Assembly (NCBI GenBank): GCA_038210275.1
Contig: JBBQWV010000013.1
Coordinates: 1-64,000 of the forward strand
Direction of reading: 5' to 3'
Origin: PALSA-1296 sp038210275
Lineage (GTDB): Bacteria > Bacteroidota > Ignavibacteria > Palsa-1295
Length of the DNA: 64,000 nucleotides
Within the stretch, counting starts at the first letter, position 1. The number at the start of each line of letters is the position of its first letter. Positions 36,429 through 45,838 of this stretch are shown piece by piece. The position numbers and the translations under genes are program-made. Under the pieces are notes generated by a model. It saw only the letters and a list, made by a program, of their open reading frames with translations, did no database searches and was not told where the DNA came from.

Positions 36429-38753
36429 ATGCTGCAAAAAAATACATTTACTCTCTTTCCGAAAAAATCCCACCGGAGTTTATTTGCGATACTCTTAATT
36501 CTTGTGCCCTTCGTGATTTTTGAAGGTTGCGGAAGTTCGAAGAGCATCTCAAATAATACTCAGGTAGATACGACTGCAAAAGTAAGCAAGAATGCTGATC
36601 CTTTTGCAACGCTCGACGATCACAAAGAGGTTATCGATTCTGCTGTCGTTGAAGAACGACTTGAAGCTGCCCGTCAGGAATGGCTGCGCGCACTCGCCGC
36701 TGAGCAGCGTAAGGATAAGAACGACGTCGTCCGCCATTTTGAGGCGGCGATCGATGTCCTTAACCGCTTGATCTATTTTCCAAACGTCAACGAGAACAAG
36801 GATTTTCAAGAGCTGACGAAATCCGTCATCGAAGATTACGAGAAGTTCGTCTCGAAAATAGATGTTCTTCCTCCTTCTGCTTCAATATTTGCATTGCGTC
36901 AGAAGTTCAATGAAGAGATGTCGAAGATGGATATTCGCAATATCCCAATCCCCAAAACTTCTGATCTTGGAAAAACTCAAGTTCCGCTGACCATGAATCC
37001 GGAAGTAGAGAAGACCATTGCTTACTTTATGCAAGGAAATGGTAGAACATTTTTCACAAAGTGGCTTGTTCGTTCGGGGAAATTTTTTCCGAAGATGAAG
37101 CAGATCTTCCATGATGAGGGAACACCGGAAGAACTTATTTATCTTTCGATGATCGAAAGCGGAATGAATCCTACCGTCGTTTCGAAAGCTCAGGCAGTCG
37201 GACTCTGGCAGTTCATCGCCGGCACTGGCGCAATGTACGGACTCAAAAGTAATTGGTGGCTTGATAACCGCCGCGATCCTTGGAAAGCAACTCGCGCCGC
37301 GGCACGCCATTTAAAAGATCTTCATCGTGCTATGGGTGATTGGCACTTGGCACTTGCCTGCTATAATTGCAGCATGACGCGCATCCGCCGATGTATGGCT
37401 GAAAATGATGATACGACTTTTTGGGGGATTCGTGATTGTCTTCCCAAAGAAACGCAGAATTATATTCCGCTCTATATAGCAGCTACTGTCATTGCGATGG
37501 ATCCTGCACGATATGGCTTTACGAATATTCAATATGAGTCTCCGGTCGAAACAGATACGGTCTATGTTCACGAAGCTGTTGATCTGAATGCTATCGGTAA
37601 TGCAGCAGGCGTCAGTGGTCTAGAAATCAAGAATCTAAATCCCGAACTTCTACAGTCTTCAACGCCTCCAGTTGAAATTTGTGGACCCGGCGGGTACTGC
37701 GTGAGAATTCCATTAGGAAAGGTGAAGCAATTTACTGAACGTTACGCACGACTGACTCCTGAGGAAAAGCGTCCGTGGCTTATTCATACTGTCGAGCGCG
37801 GCGAATCCATTCGTTCAATTGCGAAAAGTTATGGATTGACAACCGATCAGCTTGCTGATTATAATAACATGGGAGGCGGCGATCATGTCAAGCGCGGCGC
37901 TCGTTTGCGTGTGCCGATGACAGTCATGGCTCCGGGAGTTGTTGCATCGGCAGAGGCACCGGTGGTTACATCGAAAGAACCGGCACCTGCACCAGTTGTC
38001 AGTAAAGCAGCAAAGGTTTCGCATCGTGTCAAACGCGGAGAGACTTTGAATTCTATTGCTGCTCATTACGGAGTGCGTGTAACCGACCTTCGCAATTGGA
38101 ACAATATCAGCTATCGCCACAATATCAAACGCGGACAACTTCTCGCTGTCTATGTTGAGCATCAGTCAAAAAAGACGGATGCTACTGTTGCTAATAAGAC
38201 TCCTGCAAAGAGTGGCAAGTGGTCAACTTATAAAGTTCGTCACGGTGATACAATGGCAAAGATCGCCGATGATTATGGAGTATCCCTTGCGTCGCTAAAA
38301 AAATGGAATGGCAAAGCAGTGCGGCATGGAGTAAAATCCGGACAGACGATAAAGATCTACTCTTCGGAAAATATAGCAACGGTAAGCAACCCTGCTGATT
38401 CGCCTACGAATAAGCCGCGCACTCACGCAGTCCGTCCTGGCGAAACTATGACGAGCATTGCAAAGAACTACGGCACAACAGTTGAGCAGCTCTCAGAATG
38501 GAATGGCGGAATGGACGCTGCATCGCTTCAGGCAGGACAGAAGCTAAAGCTTTATGCTCCGAATAAAACTGCTGCCAAAGGCGATACTGAGCAACCTGTA
38601 AAAGCATCGAAGAAAACATCATACCGTGTAAAATCAGGTGATACACTTTCCTCAATTGCTGATCAATTTGGCGTTAGCGTTACACGATTGAAGAAGGCAA
38701 ATCATTTACGTCACAATACGATTCCCAAGGGGAAGAGACTTCTCATTCCTTAA
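36429..38753 (+). CDS. MltD-type lytic transglycosylase with five LysM domains
   Basis: A 774-residue lipoprotein (hydrophobic signal then FEGCGSS lipobox-like, Cys about residue 34). The catalytic SLT domain spans about 220-370 with the glutamate in YLSMIESGMNP, then KAQAVGLWQFIAGTGAMYGL and LALACYNCS. Five LysM peptidoglycan-binding repeats follow at about 460-505, 538-585, 600-645, 668-712 and 735-774, joined by Ala/Pro/Thr/Lys linkers. It cleaves glycan strands in wall remodelling. E. coli MltD has two LysM repeats, so five is a long arm. A strong terminator follows the gene. Confidence 0.9.
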   Translation: MLQKNTFTLFPKKSHRSLFAILLILVPFVIFEGCGSSKSISNNTQVDTTAKVSKNADPFATLDDHKEVIDSAVVEERLEAARQEWLRALAAEQRKDKNDVVRHFEAAIDVLNRLIYFPNVNENKDFQELTKSVIEDYEKFVSKIDVLPPSASIFALRQKFNEEMSKMDIRNIPIPKTSDLGKTQVPLTMNPEVEKTIAYFMQGNGRTFFTKWLVRSGKFFPKMKQIFHDEGTPEELIYLSMIESGMNPTVVSKAQAVGLWQFIAGTGAMYGLKSNWWLDNRRDPWKATRAAARHLKDLHRAMGDWHLALACYNCSMTRIRRCMAENDDTTFWGIRDCLPKETQNYIPLYIAATVIAMDPARYGFTNIQYESPVETDTVYVHEAVDLNAIGNAAGVSGLEIKNLNPELLQSSTPPVEICGPGGYCVRIPLGKVKQFTERYARLTPEEKRPWLIHTVERGESIRSIAKSYGLTTDQLADYNNMGGGDHVKRGARLRVPMTVMAPGVVASAEAPVVTSKEPAPAPVVSKAAKVSHRVKRGETLNSIAAHYGVRVTDLRNWNNISYRHNIKRGQLLAVYVEHQSKKTDATVANKTPAKSGKWSTYKVRHGDTMAKIADDYGVSLASLKKWNGKAVRHGVKSGQTIKIYSSENIATVSNPADSPTNKPRTHAVRPGETMTSIAKNYGTTVEQLSEWNGGMDAASLQAGQKLKLYAPNKTAAKGDTEQPVKASKKTSYRVKSGDTLSSIADQFGVSVTRLKKANHLRHNTIPKGKRLLIP

Positions 38754-38782
38754 TTAGAATTAGAACATTAACTTTTGCAGTC

Positions 38783-38816
38783 AAAAGTCAAAACCGAAAT
38801 ACCGGTTTTGACTTTT
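38783..38816 (+). terminator. Intrinsic terminator
   Basis: A perfect 14-bp stem, AAAAGTCAAAACCG / CGGTTTTGACTTTT, with a short loop and a trailing T-run, 30 bp after the LysM gene. Confidence 0.85.
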
Positions 38817-38830
38817 TGATTTATATTGAA

Positions 38831-38946
38831 TGTCATTGCGAGGAGTTCGCATGCGAACGACGTAGCAATCTAAAAACTTGAAATTAAGCATAATCTTCAA
38901 ATTTGTAGATTGCTTCGTTCGGACTAATACCCTCCTTGCAAAGATG
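38831..38946. repeat. ~116-bp palindromic repeat element (TGTCATTGCGAGG family)
   Basis: It begins TGTCATTGCGAGGAG, contains an internal hairpin (TTCGCATGCGAA) and GTAGCAATCT, and then the inverse arm AGATTGCTTCGTTCGG ... CCTCCTTGCAAAGATG, which is slightly decayed. It is the same family as the elements at 45709 and 47278. Confidence 0.8.
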
Positions 38947-39046
38947 TTGAAGAAACGTTGTTCTCATTTGTCAATTATTACCCACTGTTTTTTTCGGGAA
39001 CATCTTCTCTCCCCCTGAGCATTATATAGGCTTCATTTTTTACGAT

Positions 39047-40300
39047 ATGAATCCAAAAAGAGAACCAGCGCTTGCGTTTATTTTTATTACATTGCTTCTT
39101 GATGTAATAGGATTCGGAATTATCATTCCTGTTTTTCCGAAATTGATCTTGCAGCTTATCGGCGGAACGCTCAGCGAAGCTTCGCAATATGGCGGCTGGT
39201 TGATGTTTGCCTTTGCCTTTGCGCAATTTCTTTTCTCACCCGTCATGGGAAACTTGAGCGACAAATATGGCAGGCGTCCGGTTCTACTTTTTTCGCTCTT
39301 TGGATTCGCCGTTGATTATCTCTTCCTCGCACTCGCACCGACAATAGGCTGGCTCTTTCTCGGACGAGTTATTGCGGGCATCACCGGCGCAAGTATGACG
39401 ACAGCAACAGCCTATATTGCTGATATCAGTCTTCCCGAAAAGCGCGCACAAAATTTTGGAATGATCGGCGCAGCTTTCGGGCTTGGTTTTATTATCGGTC
39501 CGGCTATTGGCGGTACGCTCGGGCAATTCGGACCACGAGTGCCATTTTTTGTTGCTGCAGGATTGACATTCCTGAATTGGCTATACGGTTATTTTGTCCT
39601 TCCTGAATCACTGAAACCTGAGAATCGCCGAGCATTCGATTTCAAACGTGCGAACCCTGCCGGGTCGCTGCTGCACTTGCGAAAATATCCTGTTATTGGC
39701 GGACTGATCGGGTCACTTCTCTGCGTGTATATTGCCGGATATGCCGTACAAGGAACGTGGACTTTTTTCACGATGGAAAAATTTAAGTGGGATGAGGCAA
39801 TGGTTGGTTATTCGCTTGCATTTGTAGGAATAATGATCGCCCTGGTGCAAGGATGGTTGATACGTTATATTAATCCGAAGTTGGGTCAGAAGCGATCCGT
39901 GTATTGGGGACTTGCACTCAATACGATCGGATTTATTTTATTCGCAGTTGCTACGCAAGGATGGATGCTTTTCGTTTTCTTAATTCCATTCTGTTTGGGC
40001 GGTATATGTGGACCGGCGCTTCAAGGAATCATGTCGAATCAAGTCCCGGCAAATGAGCAAGGTGAACTTCAAGGTGCGCTTACCAGTCTTGTTAGTGTCA
40101 CTGCGATTATTGGTCCGCCGCTAATGACAAATCTTTTCGCTTATTTTACCGGTAATAACCCACCGTTTTATTTTCCCGGAGCGCCGCTTATTATGGGCGC
40201 AATACTTTCGCTTGTGAGCTTAGTCCTTGCTATGAGATCGCTTTCAACGTATATACACGTCGATGATAACGAAGCTCTGAAGTCGGTGGTAACAGAATAA
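39047..40300 (+). CDS. MFS transporter, TetA-like (TCR) family
   Basis: A 417-residue twelve-helix major facilitator. The N-terminal half carries LLLDVIGFGIIIPVFPKL and the loop-2/3 signature GNLSDKYGRRPVLLFSLFG, then GRVIAGITGASMTTATAYIAD and GMIGAAFGLGFIIGPAIGG, all typical of the tetracycline-resistance group of drug/proton antiporters. Many chromosomal homologues do not confer tetracycline resistance, so the substrate is left open. No TetR-type regulator is adjacent. Confidence 0.88.
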   Translation: MNPKREPALAFIFITLLLDVIGFGIIIPVFPKLILQLIGGTLSEASQYGGWLMFAFAFAQFLFSPVMGNLSDKYGRRPVLLFSLFGFAVDYLFLALAPTIGWLFLGRVIAGITGASMTTATAYIADISLPEKRAQNFGMIGAAFGLGFIIGPAIGGTLGQFGPRVPFFVAAGLTFLNWLYGYFVLPESLKPENRRAFDFKRANPAGSLLHLRKYPVIGGLIGSLLCVYIAGYAVQGTWTFFTMEKFKWDEAMVGYSLAFVGIMIALVQGWLIRYINPKLGQKRSVYWGLALNTIGFILFAVATQGWMLFVFLIPFCLGGICGPALQGIMSNQVPANEQGELQGALTSLVSVTAIIGPPLMTNLFAYFTGNNPPFYFPGAPLIMGAILSLVSLVLAMRSLSTYIHVDDNEALKSVVTE

Positions 40301-40333
40301 AAATAAGCGAAGTAAAATTCATTCGTTATGATA

Positions 40334-42136
40334 TTATTTCATTCGCCCTGAATCAGGAGCTGTCAACGTTGGTGCAGTTGGAGGAGCTTTGATTGGAGAA
40401 TACTTCGCCACATAATCTGAATACTTAAAGCCTGCTAACTTTTGGACGATCTGGTTTTGCAATGCTTTATAGCTTGCTGCGCCTCTTCCAAAATTCTGCA
40501 TGGTGATGAAATAGGAGGCAAGTTGTCCATCTTGAGTCGAGACAAATCCTGCAAGTGCCGTTATGCCATTGAGTGTTCCAGTTTTGCTGCGTGCGTTAAA
40601 TTGTGCCGGAGTGCCGATCATTCGTCCGCGCGTCGTTCCGTCAACTCCGGCAATAGACATCGTTGAGATAAAATCATTATACATTGTTGGACGAATACGA
40701 ATGCCGTGAAGCAGATCGATCACGGCATTTGCCGTCGTATGATTACTACGAGAGAGACCTGAACCATCATAGCAAACGCCATTGGCACAATGGATAACAC
40801 TCAGCCATGAATTAATGAGTTTGCGAGAACGCTCTGCAGGGTTAGAGGCTGTTACATCGCTGATCGAAGAAAGTTTACGGAACATTGATTCAGCAAGGAA
40901 ATTATCGCTGCGCTTATTTGTCTGTTTTAATAATTCGAGAAGAGGAGTTTGTTTTACAGCAAGTGTTGTAAACTGAGTGGCACCGACTGGTGGTTTGCCT
41001 GTTCGCGCAACACCCACAACATGAATACCATTTTGTTCTAATTTCCATTTCAAAAGCGCTGCCATCGAAAGCGGAACATTCCGGATGGGGATATTATACA
41101 CTCGCGTAGAATGAGCGGGGATAAGCCCGCTGATATTGATGACTTGTACTACATCATTCTTATCACCACCGGAATTGACGTGCAAAGTATAAATAGATCG
41201 TGAGCGGATCGTCACAACGCGAGTTTTTGCATGACGACCTTTGCCTTTGCGAATACGTTTTTTTGTCACTCGTGCCGGAGCGCTGGTGCCTGCATGATTC
41301 AGGATACGCACATTTGAGATCGGCGGACTAATAGATACATGAACTCCACTTCCTTTGCGATCACCACCGGTCACACGAACGGAGATCACATTCCTGTCTA
41401 TAAAGAAATTCGGTGATGATGAAAGAAACCCTGGCTCGGCAATTTCATCAGCAAGGTCGTCGTTGAGATCGTCCGTATTATCACCATCTGTTGCAGAGTC
41501 AAGCGCCGGAATATCTTTACCCAAAGAATCAATGGTATTTATGGATGGGATAGAAGTATGCTCGGCAAAATATTTTTTTGCATCAGGAGTAAGGATATCA
41601 TCGTCGGATTGATCGCTGATAATATCTCCTTCGATCTGTGTAATGTGATAAGTCTTTAATCCCGCGGCTAATTGATCGAAATCATTGAGACGAAGAGTAG
41701 GATCGCCGCTGGGGCGAAGATATATATTACCAACGACAGAATTGCCTTCGATACGGGCAGGTGCGGAGAGATCAAGTCTTGTCTTGAACATATAATCCGA
41801 TCCAAGCGCCCAGAGAGTTGCAGAAGTCGTAAAAAGTTTTTCTACTGATGCAGGAAGTACCGGGACGGTAGGGTTGACGGCATAGATAGGATGAAGCGTG
41901 TTATCGGGTTCATAGAATACTACCTTACAGCTCGGAGTCATCTTTTTATATTTTGTATTCGGCAGAATAGCTGCAAGTTCGCTCCGTAAACCATTCAACG
42001 CAGCAGCAGTATCGCCGGAAAACCCTGTAAAATTAATGGTGAGAGGGGTGTGAAGAGTGTCGGGGGCGAGGGTTTGCGCGGATACGGTGTATGCGCTGCA
42101 TAGAAAAATAATGGTAAAAAAATATCTCTTTATCAT
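40334..42136 (-). CDS. dacB: D-alanyl-D-alanine carboxypeptidase/endopeptidase (PBP4)
   Basis: A 600-residue exported serine peptidase of family S13. A signal peptide (1-20) precedes the active-site SxxK (PASVEKLFTTSATLWALG, about 91-108). A long insertion contains a Lys/Arg-rich patch KKRIRKGKGRHAKTR. The second motif is KRSDNFLAESMF and the third SKTGTLNGITALAG. It trims or cuts peptidoglycan peptides in the periplasm. A Pro/Thr-rich tail ends the protein. It converges with the MFS gene. Confidence 0.92.
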   Translation of the reverse strand: MIKRYFFTIIFLCSAYTVSAQTLAPDTLHTPLTINFTGFSGDTAAALNGLRSELAAILPNTKYKKMTPSCKVVFYEPDNTLHPIYAVNPTVPVLPASVEKLFTTSATLWALGSDYMFKTRLDLSAPARIEGNSVVGNIYLRPSGDPTLRLNDFDQLAAGLKTYHITQIEGDIISDQSDDDILTPDAKKYFAEHTSIPSINTIDSLGKDIPALDSATDGDNTDDLNDDLADEIAEPGFLSSSPNFFIDRNVISVRVTGGDRKGSGVHVSISPPISNVRILNHAGTSAPARVTKKRIRKGKGRHAKTRVVTIRSRSIYTLHVNSGGDKNDVVQVINISGLIPAHSTRVYNIPIRNVPLSMAALLKWKLEQNGIHVVGVARTGKPPVGATQFTTLAVKQTPLLELLKQTNKRSDNFLAESMFRKLSSISDVTASNPAERSRKLINSWLSVIHCANGVCYDGSGLSRSNHTTANAVIDLLHGIRIRPTMYNDFISTMSIAGVDGTTRGRMIGTPAQFNARSKTGTLNGITALAGFVSTQDGQLASYFITMQNFGRGAASYKALQNQIVQKLAGFKYSDYVAKYSPIKAPPTAPTLTAPDSGRMK

Positions 42137-42279
42137 CTCTGCTCATACAACGATTGTAAGACTCTCTCGGTTGCCGAAGAGTCGAAAAGAAGTACTATTT
42201 CTTTCGAGGAGTAAAATTATTCATTATGTTTGCAATGCAAGCTTTATGTTAATGTCTTGGATTTTAGATTTTATTTACA

Positions 42280-42627
42280 ATGAACGTCGAAGAACTACGT
42301 ACCTTTTGCCTCGGATTACCTCATGCTTCTGAAGATATCAAATGGGGCAACGATCTCTGCTTTTGTATCGGAGAAAAAATGTTTGCTACAACAAGTTTGA
42401 ACCCGACTTCCGGATTCAACTGCTCATTCAAATGTACTCCCGAAAACTATGCTCGTTTGATTGAGCAAGATGGTATCGTCAGTGCTCCCTATACCGGACG
42501 GTTTGGTTGGGTCTGTGTCAAAAAGAAGAATGCACTGTCCTCTGCAGAGTTAAGTGATCTCCTGAAGCAATCATACCAAGCGGTGAAAGAAGGTTTACCC
42601 GCGAACCTACAAAAGGAACTGGTGTAA
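42280..42627 (+). CDS. MmcQ/YjbR-family protein
   Basis: A 115-residue protein of the MmcQ/YjbR fold: MNVEELRTFCLGLPHASEDIKWGND at the start (about 1-25), CFCIGEKMFAT, a central FKCTPENYARLIEQDG and GWVCVKKKNALSSAELSDLLKQSY at the end. The fold resembles a double-winged DNA-binding shape but the function is not established. The gene is solitary between divergent and convergent neighbours. Confidence 0.85.
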   Translation: MNVEELRTFCLGLPHASEDIKWGNDLCFCIGEKMFATTSLNPTSGFNCSFKCTPENYARLIEQDGIVSAPYTGRFGWVCVKKKNALSSAELSDLLKQSYQAVKEGLPANLQKELV

Positions 42628-42634
42628 ATTTATT

Positions 42635-43996
42635 TTATCTTGATAGAGTTACAAATTCTGTCCGCCGATTGCGCGATCTGCCTTCTTCGGTAGAATTATC
42701 TGCGATGGGAACACTATCGCCAAAACCCACGGCTTTGATTCTGTCAGAAGCAATTCCGCGCTTCACTAATTCTCCTTTAACGGCATCAGCTCTCTTCTGC
42801 GAAAGTTTTTTATTATAATCAGCATCCTTCGTGTTATTAGTATTATCCGTATGCCCGCGCAATTCAATTTTCATTGCCGGATAAGCTTTAAGCATATACT
42901 CTGCATTTTCTATGGAGGGTAATGATTCATCAAGAATCTCCGACTTATTTAATCCAAAGATCACATCAAGCATTGCGATCTCGCCAATCTTTGGTGCATT
43001 ATCGAAGGTGCGCATAGCAAAGGCGGTATCGTGCGGGAGGCAAAGCCTGAGTGAAACAGAGTGCTCGCCATATTCGCGTGGAGTATATTCAAGAAGATAA
43101 TAATTTTTCAGCTTATGATAAATATCTCCAAATACAAGATCGAATTCTGAAGTTCTGTAAACTTGGTGATGTGTGCCTCCGGTGCCATCGGCGATTGATG
43201 TCATATAATCTTTATCTATATTTTCTCCGAAATCTACGGCGCATACTATGGTATTTGTACGCTTTGCAAGACGGATGATCGAATCTTTGAGAAGCTTCGA
43301 GCTATTATCATGTCCGTCTGTAAATACGATGACAGCCCTCTGAGAATAATTTGGTGCTGCTGCAACCAGTTCAATGCCTGCTGCGATACCATCAGCGATT
43401 GCAGTATATCCGCCGAATCCGGTCAACCCTGTTTTTTGCAGCTTACCGCGAAGCATTGCTTGATCGCTCATTAGTGGCGCTTCGACAACAATTTTTGCAT
43501 CGTACTTGATGAGTGCGAGCGCATCTTCGGGTTTGAGAAGAGCTATAAATTTTTCCGCAGCATCTTGTACTGCGTGAGCTCTTTCATCACCCATAGAACC
43601 AGAGTGATCCATTATCAAAGCGATTGCAGTAGGAGTATTCATGTCCTCAGAAACCTCCTTAACCTTGAAATCTTTGATCTCAGTTGTCTTTCCATTGCAG
43701 TTATCCAAAACCTTGCACCAGAGGCTCTTCGTTTTGGGCGCTCCGCTGAGATGATTTCCATTTGAATCGACAAGATGCGCATAGAGTCGTATCTTGCTCG
43801 GACCGTTCGCCTCAACTCTACTCAGAATGAATGCCGGATCTTTCTTAGGGTTTTTGGAATATGGAGCAGTCCCTGTAATGAAGAGCGGATTATATCCTGG
43901 TGGCGGCGTAGCATCTTTTGTTGCAACCGGTTCGCTAACAGCACAAGCGCTCAAAATCAATGCTAATAGAAGAAGTGGGGAAAGTAAAAATTTCAT
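42635..43996 (-). CDS. Lipoprotein with von Willebrand A and OmpA-like domains
   Basis: A 453-residue lipoprotein (LLALILSACAVSE lipobox). A beta-rich region (about 40-115) is followed by a VWA domain at about 120-300 with an intact MIDAS (DHSGSMGD at the first metal loop, FTDGHDN at the third). The C-terminal ~110 residues are an OmpA peptidoglycan-binding domain (LRGHTDNTNN, YNKKLSQKRADAV, GFGDSVPIADN ... RSRNRRTEF). It likely tethers an adhesion or complex-forming VWA module to the cell wall. No partner gene is adjacent. Confidence 0.88.
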   Translation of the reverse strand: MKFLLSPLLLLALILSACAVSEPVATKDATPPPGYNPLFITGTAPYSKNPKKDPAFILSRVEANGPSKIRLYAHLVDSNGNHLSGAPKTKSLWCKVLDNCNGKTTEIKDFKVKEVSEDMNTPTAIALIMDHSGSMGDERAHAVQDAAEKFIALLKPEDALALIKYDAKIVVEAPLMSDQAMLRGKLQKTGLTGFGGYTAIADGIAAGIELVAAAPNYSQRAVIVFTDGHDNSSKLLKDSIIRLAKRTNTIVCAVDFGENIDKDYMTSIADGTGGTHHQVYRTSEFDLVFGDIYHKLKNYYLLEYTPREYGEHSVSLRLCLPHDTAFAMRTFDNAPKIGEIAMLDVIFGLNKSEILDESLPSIENAEYMLKAYPAMKIELRGHTDNTNNTKDADYNKKLSQKRADAVKGELVKRGIASDRIKAVGFGDSVPIADNSTEEGRSRNRRTEFVTLSR

Positions 43997-44099
43997 ATAT
44001 CGTGGCTTAAGTAATAAAAGGTAGTAATTTTAGGGCACAAAAATACGAATAAAAACACCTCACATGTTGCTTTGTTAAAATATCACTGAGGAAAGGCTG

Positions 44100-44107
44100 T
44101 ATTTTTG
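44100..44107 (+). promoter_or_regulatory. Bacteroidota-type -7 promoter element
   Basis: TATTTTTG fits TAnnTTTG and lies 23 bp before the EVE gene start at 44131. TTG words occur at 44067-44069 and 44072-44074 but at longer than ideal spacing. Confidence 0.4.
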
Positions 44108-44130
44108 CTGGTAATAATTCATACTTTAAT

Positions 44131-44592
44131 ATGGCAAAAAATTACTGGCTCTTAAAATCCGAACCTTCATCGTACTCTATTGATGACTTAAAGCGCGATG
44201 GCAAAACTGATTGGACAGGAGTTCGCAACTATCAAGCGCGCAACACTATGCGTGATTCGATGACGAAAGGTGACCTTGCGTTCTACTATCATTCAAGCGC
44301 TGATGAAATTGGTATCGCAGGTGTATGCGAAATTATAAGCGATGCTATTCCCGATAAAACTGCGTGGGATGAGAAAGGGCATTACTTCGACCAGAAATCT
44401 TCACCTGCCAATCCCATCTGGTTTTGTCGCGAAGTAAAATTCAAACAGAAGTTCAAAGAGGTGGTCGCCTTATCCGATCTTCGAAATATTAAAGGCTTAG
44501 AAAAAATGGTGCTTCTTCAAAAAGGCTCAAGGCTATCTGTTCAACCTGTGACAGAGAAGGAATGGGAGATAATTATGAAGAATGGAAAATAG
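44131..44592 (+). CDS. EVE-domain protein
   Basis: A 153-residue single-domain protein of the EVE/PUA-like fold (thymocyte nuclear protein 1 family): KNYWLLKSEPSSYSIDDLKRDGKTDWTGVRNYQARN (region 3-38) and GDLAFYYHSSADEIGIAGVCEI are near-diagnostic. EVE domains bind modified nucleotides, such as 5-modified cytosine, in an aromatic cage. The cellular role of stand-alone bacterial members is not well defined, although some sit in restriction systems; none is adjacent here. Confidence 0.92.
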   Translation: MAKNYWLLKSEPSSYSIDDLKRDGKTDWTGVRNYQARNTMRDSMTKGDLAFYYHSSADEIGIAGVCEIISDAIPDKTAWDEKGHYFDQKSSPANPIWFCREVKFKQKFKEVVALSDLRNIKGLEKMVLLQKGSRLSVQPVTEKEWEIIMKNGK

Positions 44593-44609
44593 TAATAGGC
44601 AACTTAGTT

Positions 44610-45644
44610 TTACATCTTCCGCATCTTCTTCATGATGTTTTGCATATCTTTAGGAAGTTCTGTTGTCCATTCCATTAACTCTCCTGTGCTTGGATGGTGA
44701 AGACGCAGTGTCTTTGCATGAAGGGCTTGACGCGGCATATCTTCGAGAATATTATCAACGAATTGTTTGAACTTCGGAACGTCATGCCGCACGACGTTCA
44801 ATGCTCTGCCTCCATACGTTACATCGCCAAAGACAGGATGACCGATATGCTGCATATGAACGCGGATCTGATGCGTTCTTCCTGTTTGGAGTTTTAATTC
44901 GATCAGTGAGAATCCGTGAAATTCATCGACGACAAAATATTCCGTTATCGCAAGCTTTCCTCCTTCAGGAACAACGGCAAATTTCTTGCGATCCTTCGGA
45001 TGTCTGCCTATCTGCGTTTCGATCTTACCAAATCGTTGTTTCGGATTTCCCCAACAGATCGCATGGTAAACACGGTGCGCACTGTGATTAAAAAATTGTT
45101 TTGCCAATGCACGATGTGCCCGTTCATTCTTTGCAACGACGATCAAACCTGAAGTATCTTTATCAAGCCTATGAACAATGCCCGGACGCTCAGGGTCTTC
45201 GGATGCTTCAGCAAGATTTTCTATATGATGAAGCAGAGCATTGACAAGTGTACCGCTATTGGTGCCAAGCGTTGGATGCACGATCATTCCGGCTGGCTTA
45301 TTAATAACGATCATCTCACTATCTTCGAAAGCGATCTCAAGCGGAATATCTTCGGCTTGTGCTTTCATCCGCTTCGATTTCGGGACACGCAATTCGATCT
45401 CGTCCAGACCTTTCACTTTATATGATCCGCGAAGCAGCACTTCTCCATTCACAGAAATAGAACCCGATGCAAGTGCTTCCTGGACCTTACTTCGAGATGT
45501 ATTTGCGATCATGCGAGCAAGATATTGATCTATGCGTTCAGGTGATTCGCCTTTGGCAACGGCAAGTGTAATGATCCGGTGCGAAGCTGCGGCTTCGCCC
45601 GTTTCAATTTCTTCGTCTATTTCGATTTCTTGTTCGTCGGGCAT
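44610..45644 (-). CDS. rluD: RluA-family 23S rRNA pseudouridine synthase
   Basis: A 344-residue enzyme converting specific uridines of 23S rRNA to pseudouridine. An acidic N-terminus (about 1-20) precedes an S4 RNA-binding domain (about 35-95, ERIDQYLARMI ... KVQEALASGSISVNG). The catalytic Asp is in GIVHRLDKDTSGLIVVAKN, with LQTGRTHQIRVHMQHIGHPV further on. The location beside lspA, dksA and ileS is the conserved arrangement seen in many Bacteroidota and Firmicutes. RluD is the best guess within RluA/C/D. Confidence 0.9.
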   Translation of the reverse strand: MPDEQEIEIDEEIETGEAAASHRIITLAVAKGESPERIDQYLARMIANTSRSKVQEALASGSISVNGEVLLRGSYKVKGLDEIELRVPKSKRMKAQAEDIPLEIAFEDSEMIVINKPAGMIVHPTLGTNSGTLVNALLHHIENLAEASEDPERPGIVHRLDKDTSGLIVVAKNERAHRALAKQFFNHSAHRVYHAICWGNPKQRFGKIETQIGRHPKDRKKFAVVPEGGKLAITEYFVVDEFHGFSLIELKLQTGRTHQIRVHMQHIGHPVFGDVTYGGRALNVVRHDVPKFKQFVDNILEDMPRQALHAKTLRLHHPSTGELMEWTTELPKDMQNIMKKMRKM

Positions 45645-45708
45645 GAGATAAATTGTTCAGATCTGAGAACAATAGAAGTGGGAGAAGAGTCTTAGATGAG
45701 TTTTATTT

Positions 45709-45830
45709 GTGTCATTGCGAGGAGGGCTTTAGCCCGACGAAGCAATCCCCTGATAGATTATCAAAATTTAGAGTGTGCCACGATTTAGGAGGTTGCTTCG
45801 TCGTCGCTTCACGACTCCTCGCAATGACAC
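45709..45830. repeat. ~122-bp palindromic repeat element (TGTCATTGCGAGG family)
   Basis: The left arm begins GTGTCATTGCGAGGAG, then GGCTTTAGCCC, GACGAAGCAATCCCC; the right arm is GGTTGCTTCGTCGTCGC ... ACTCCTCGCAATGACAC. The two arms pair over about 40 bp around a unique centre. It lies between lspA and rluD, so it would be transcribed as a long hairpin if those genes are co-transcribed. Confidence 0.85.
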
Positions 45831-45838
45831 AATACACA

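Noticed and set aside
42057..42332. Open frame of 91 codons upstream of the YjbR gene
   Set aside because: It overlaps the start of dacB antisense and the start of the YjbR-family gene in another frame, with no recognisable feature.
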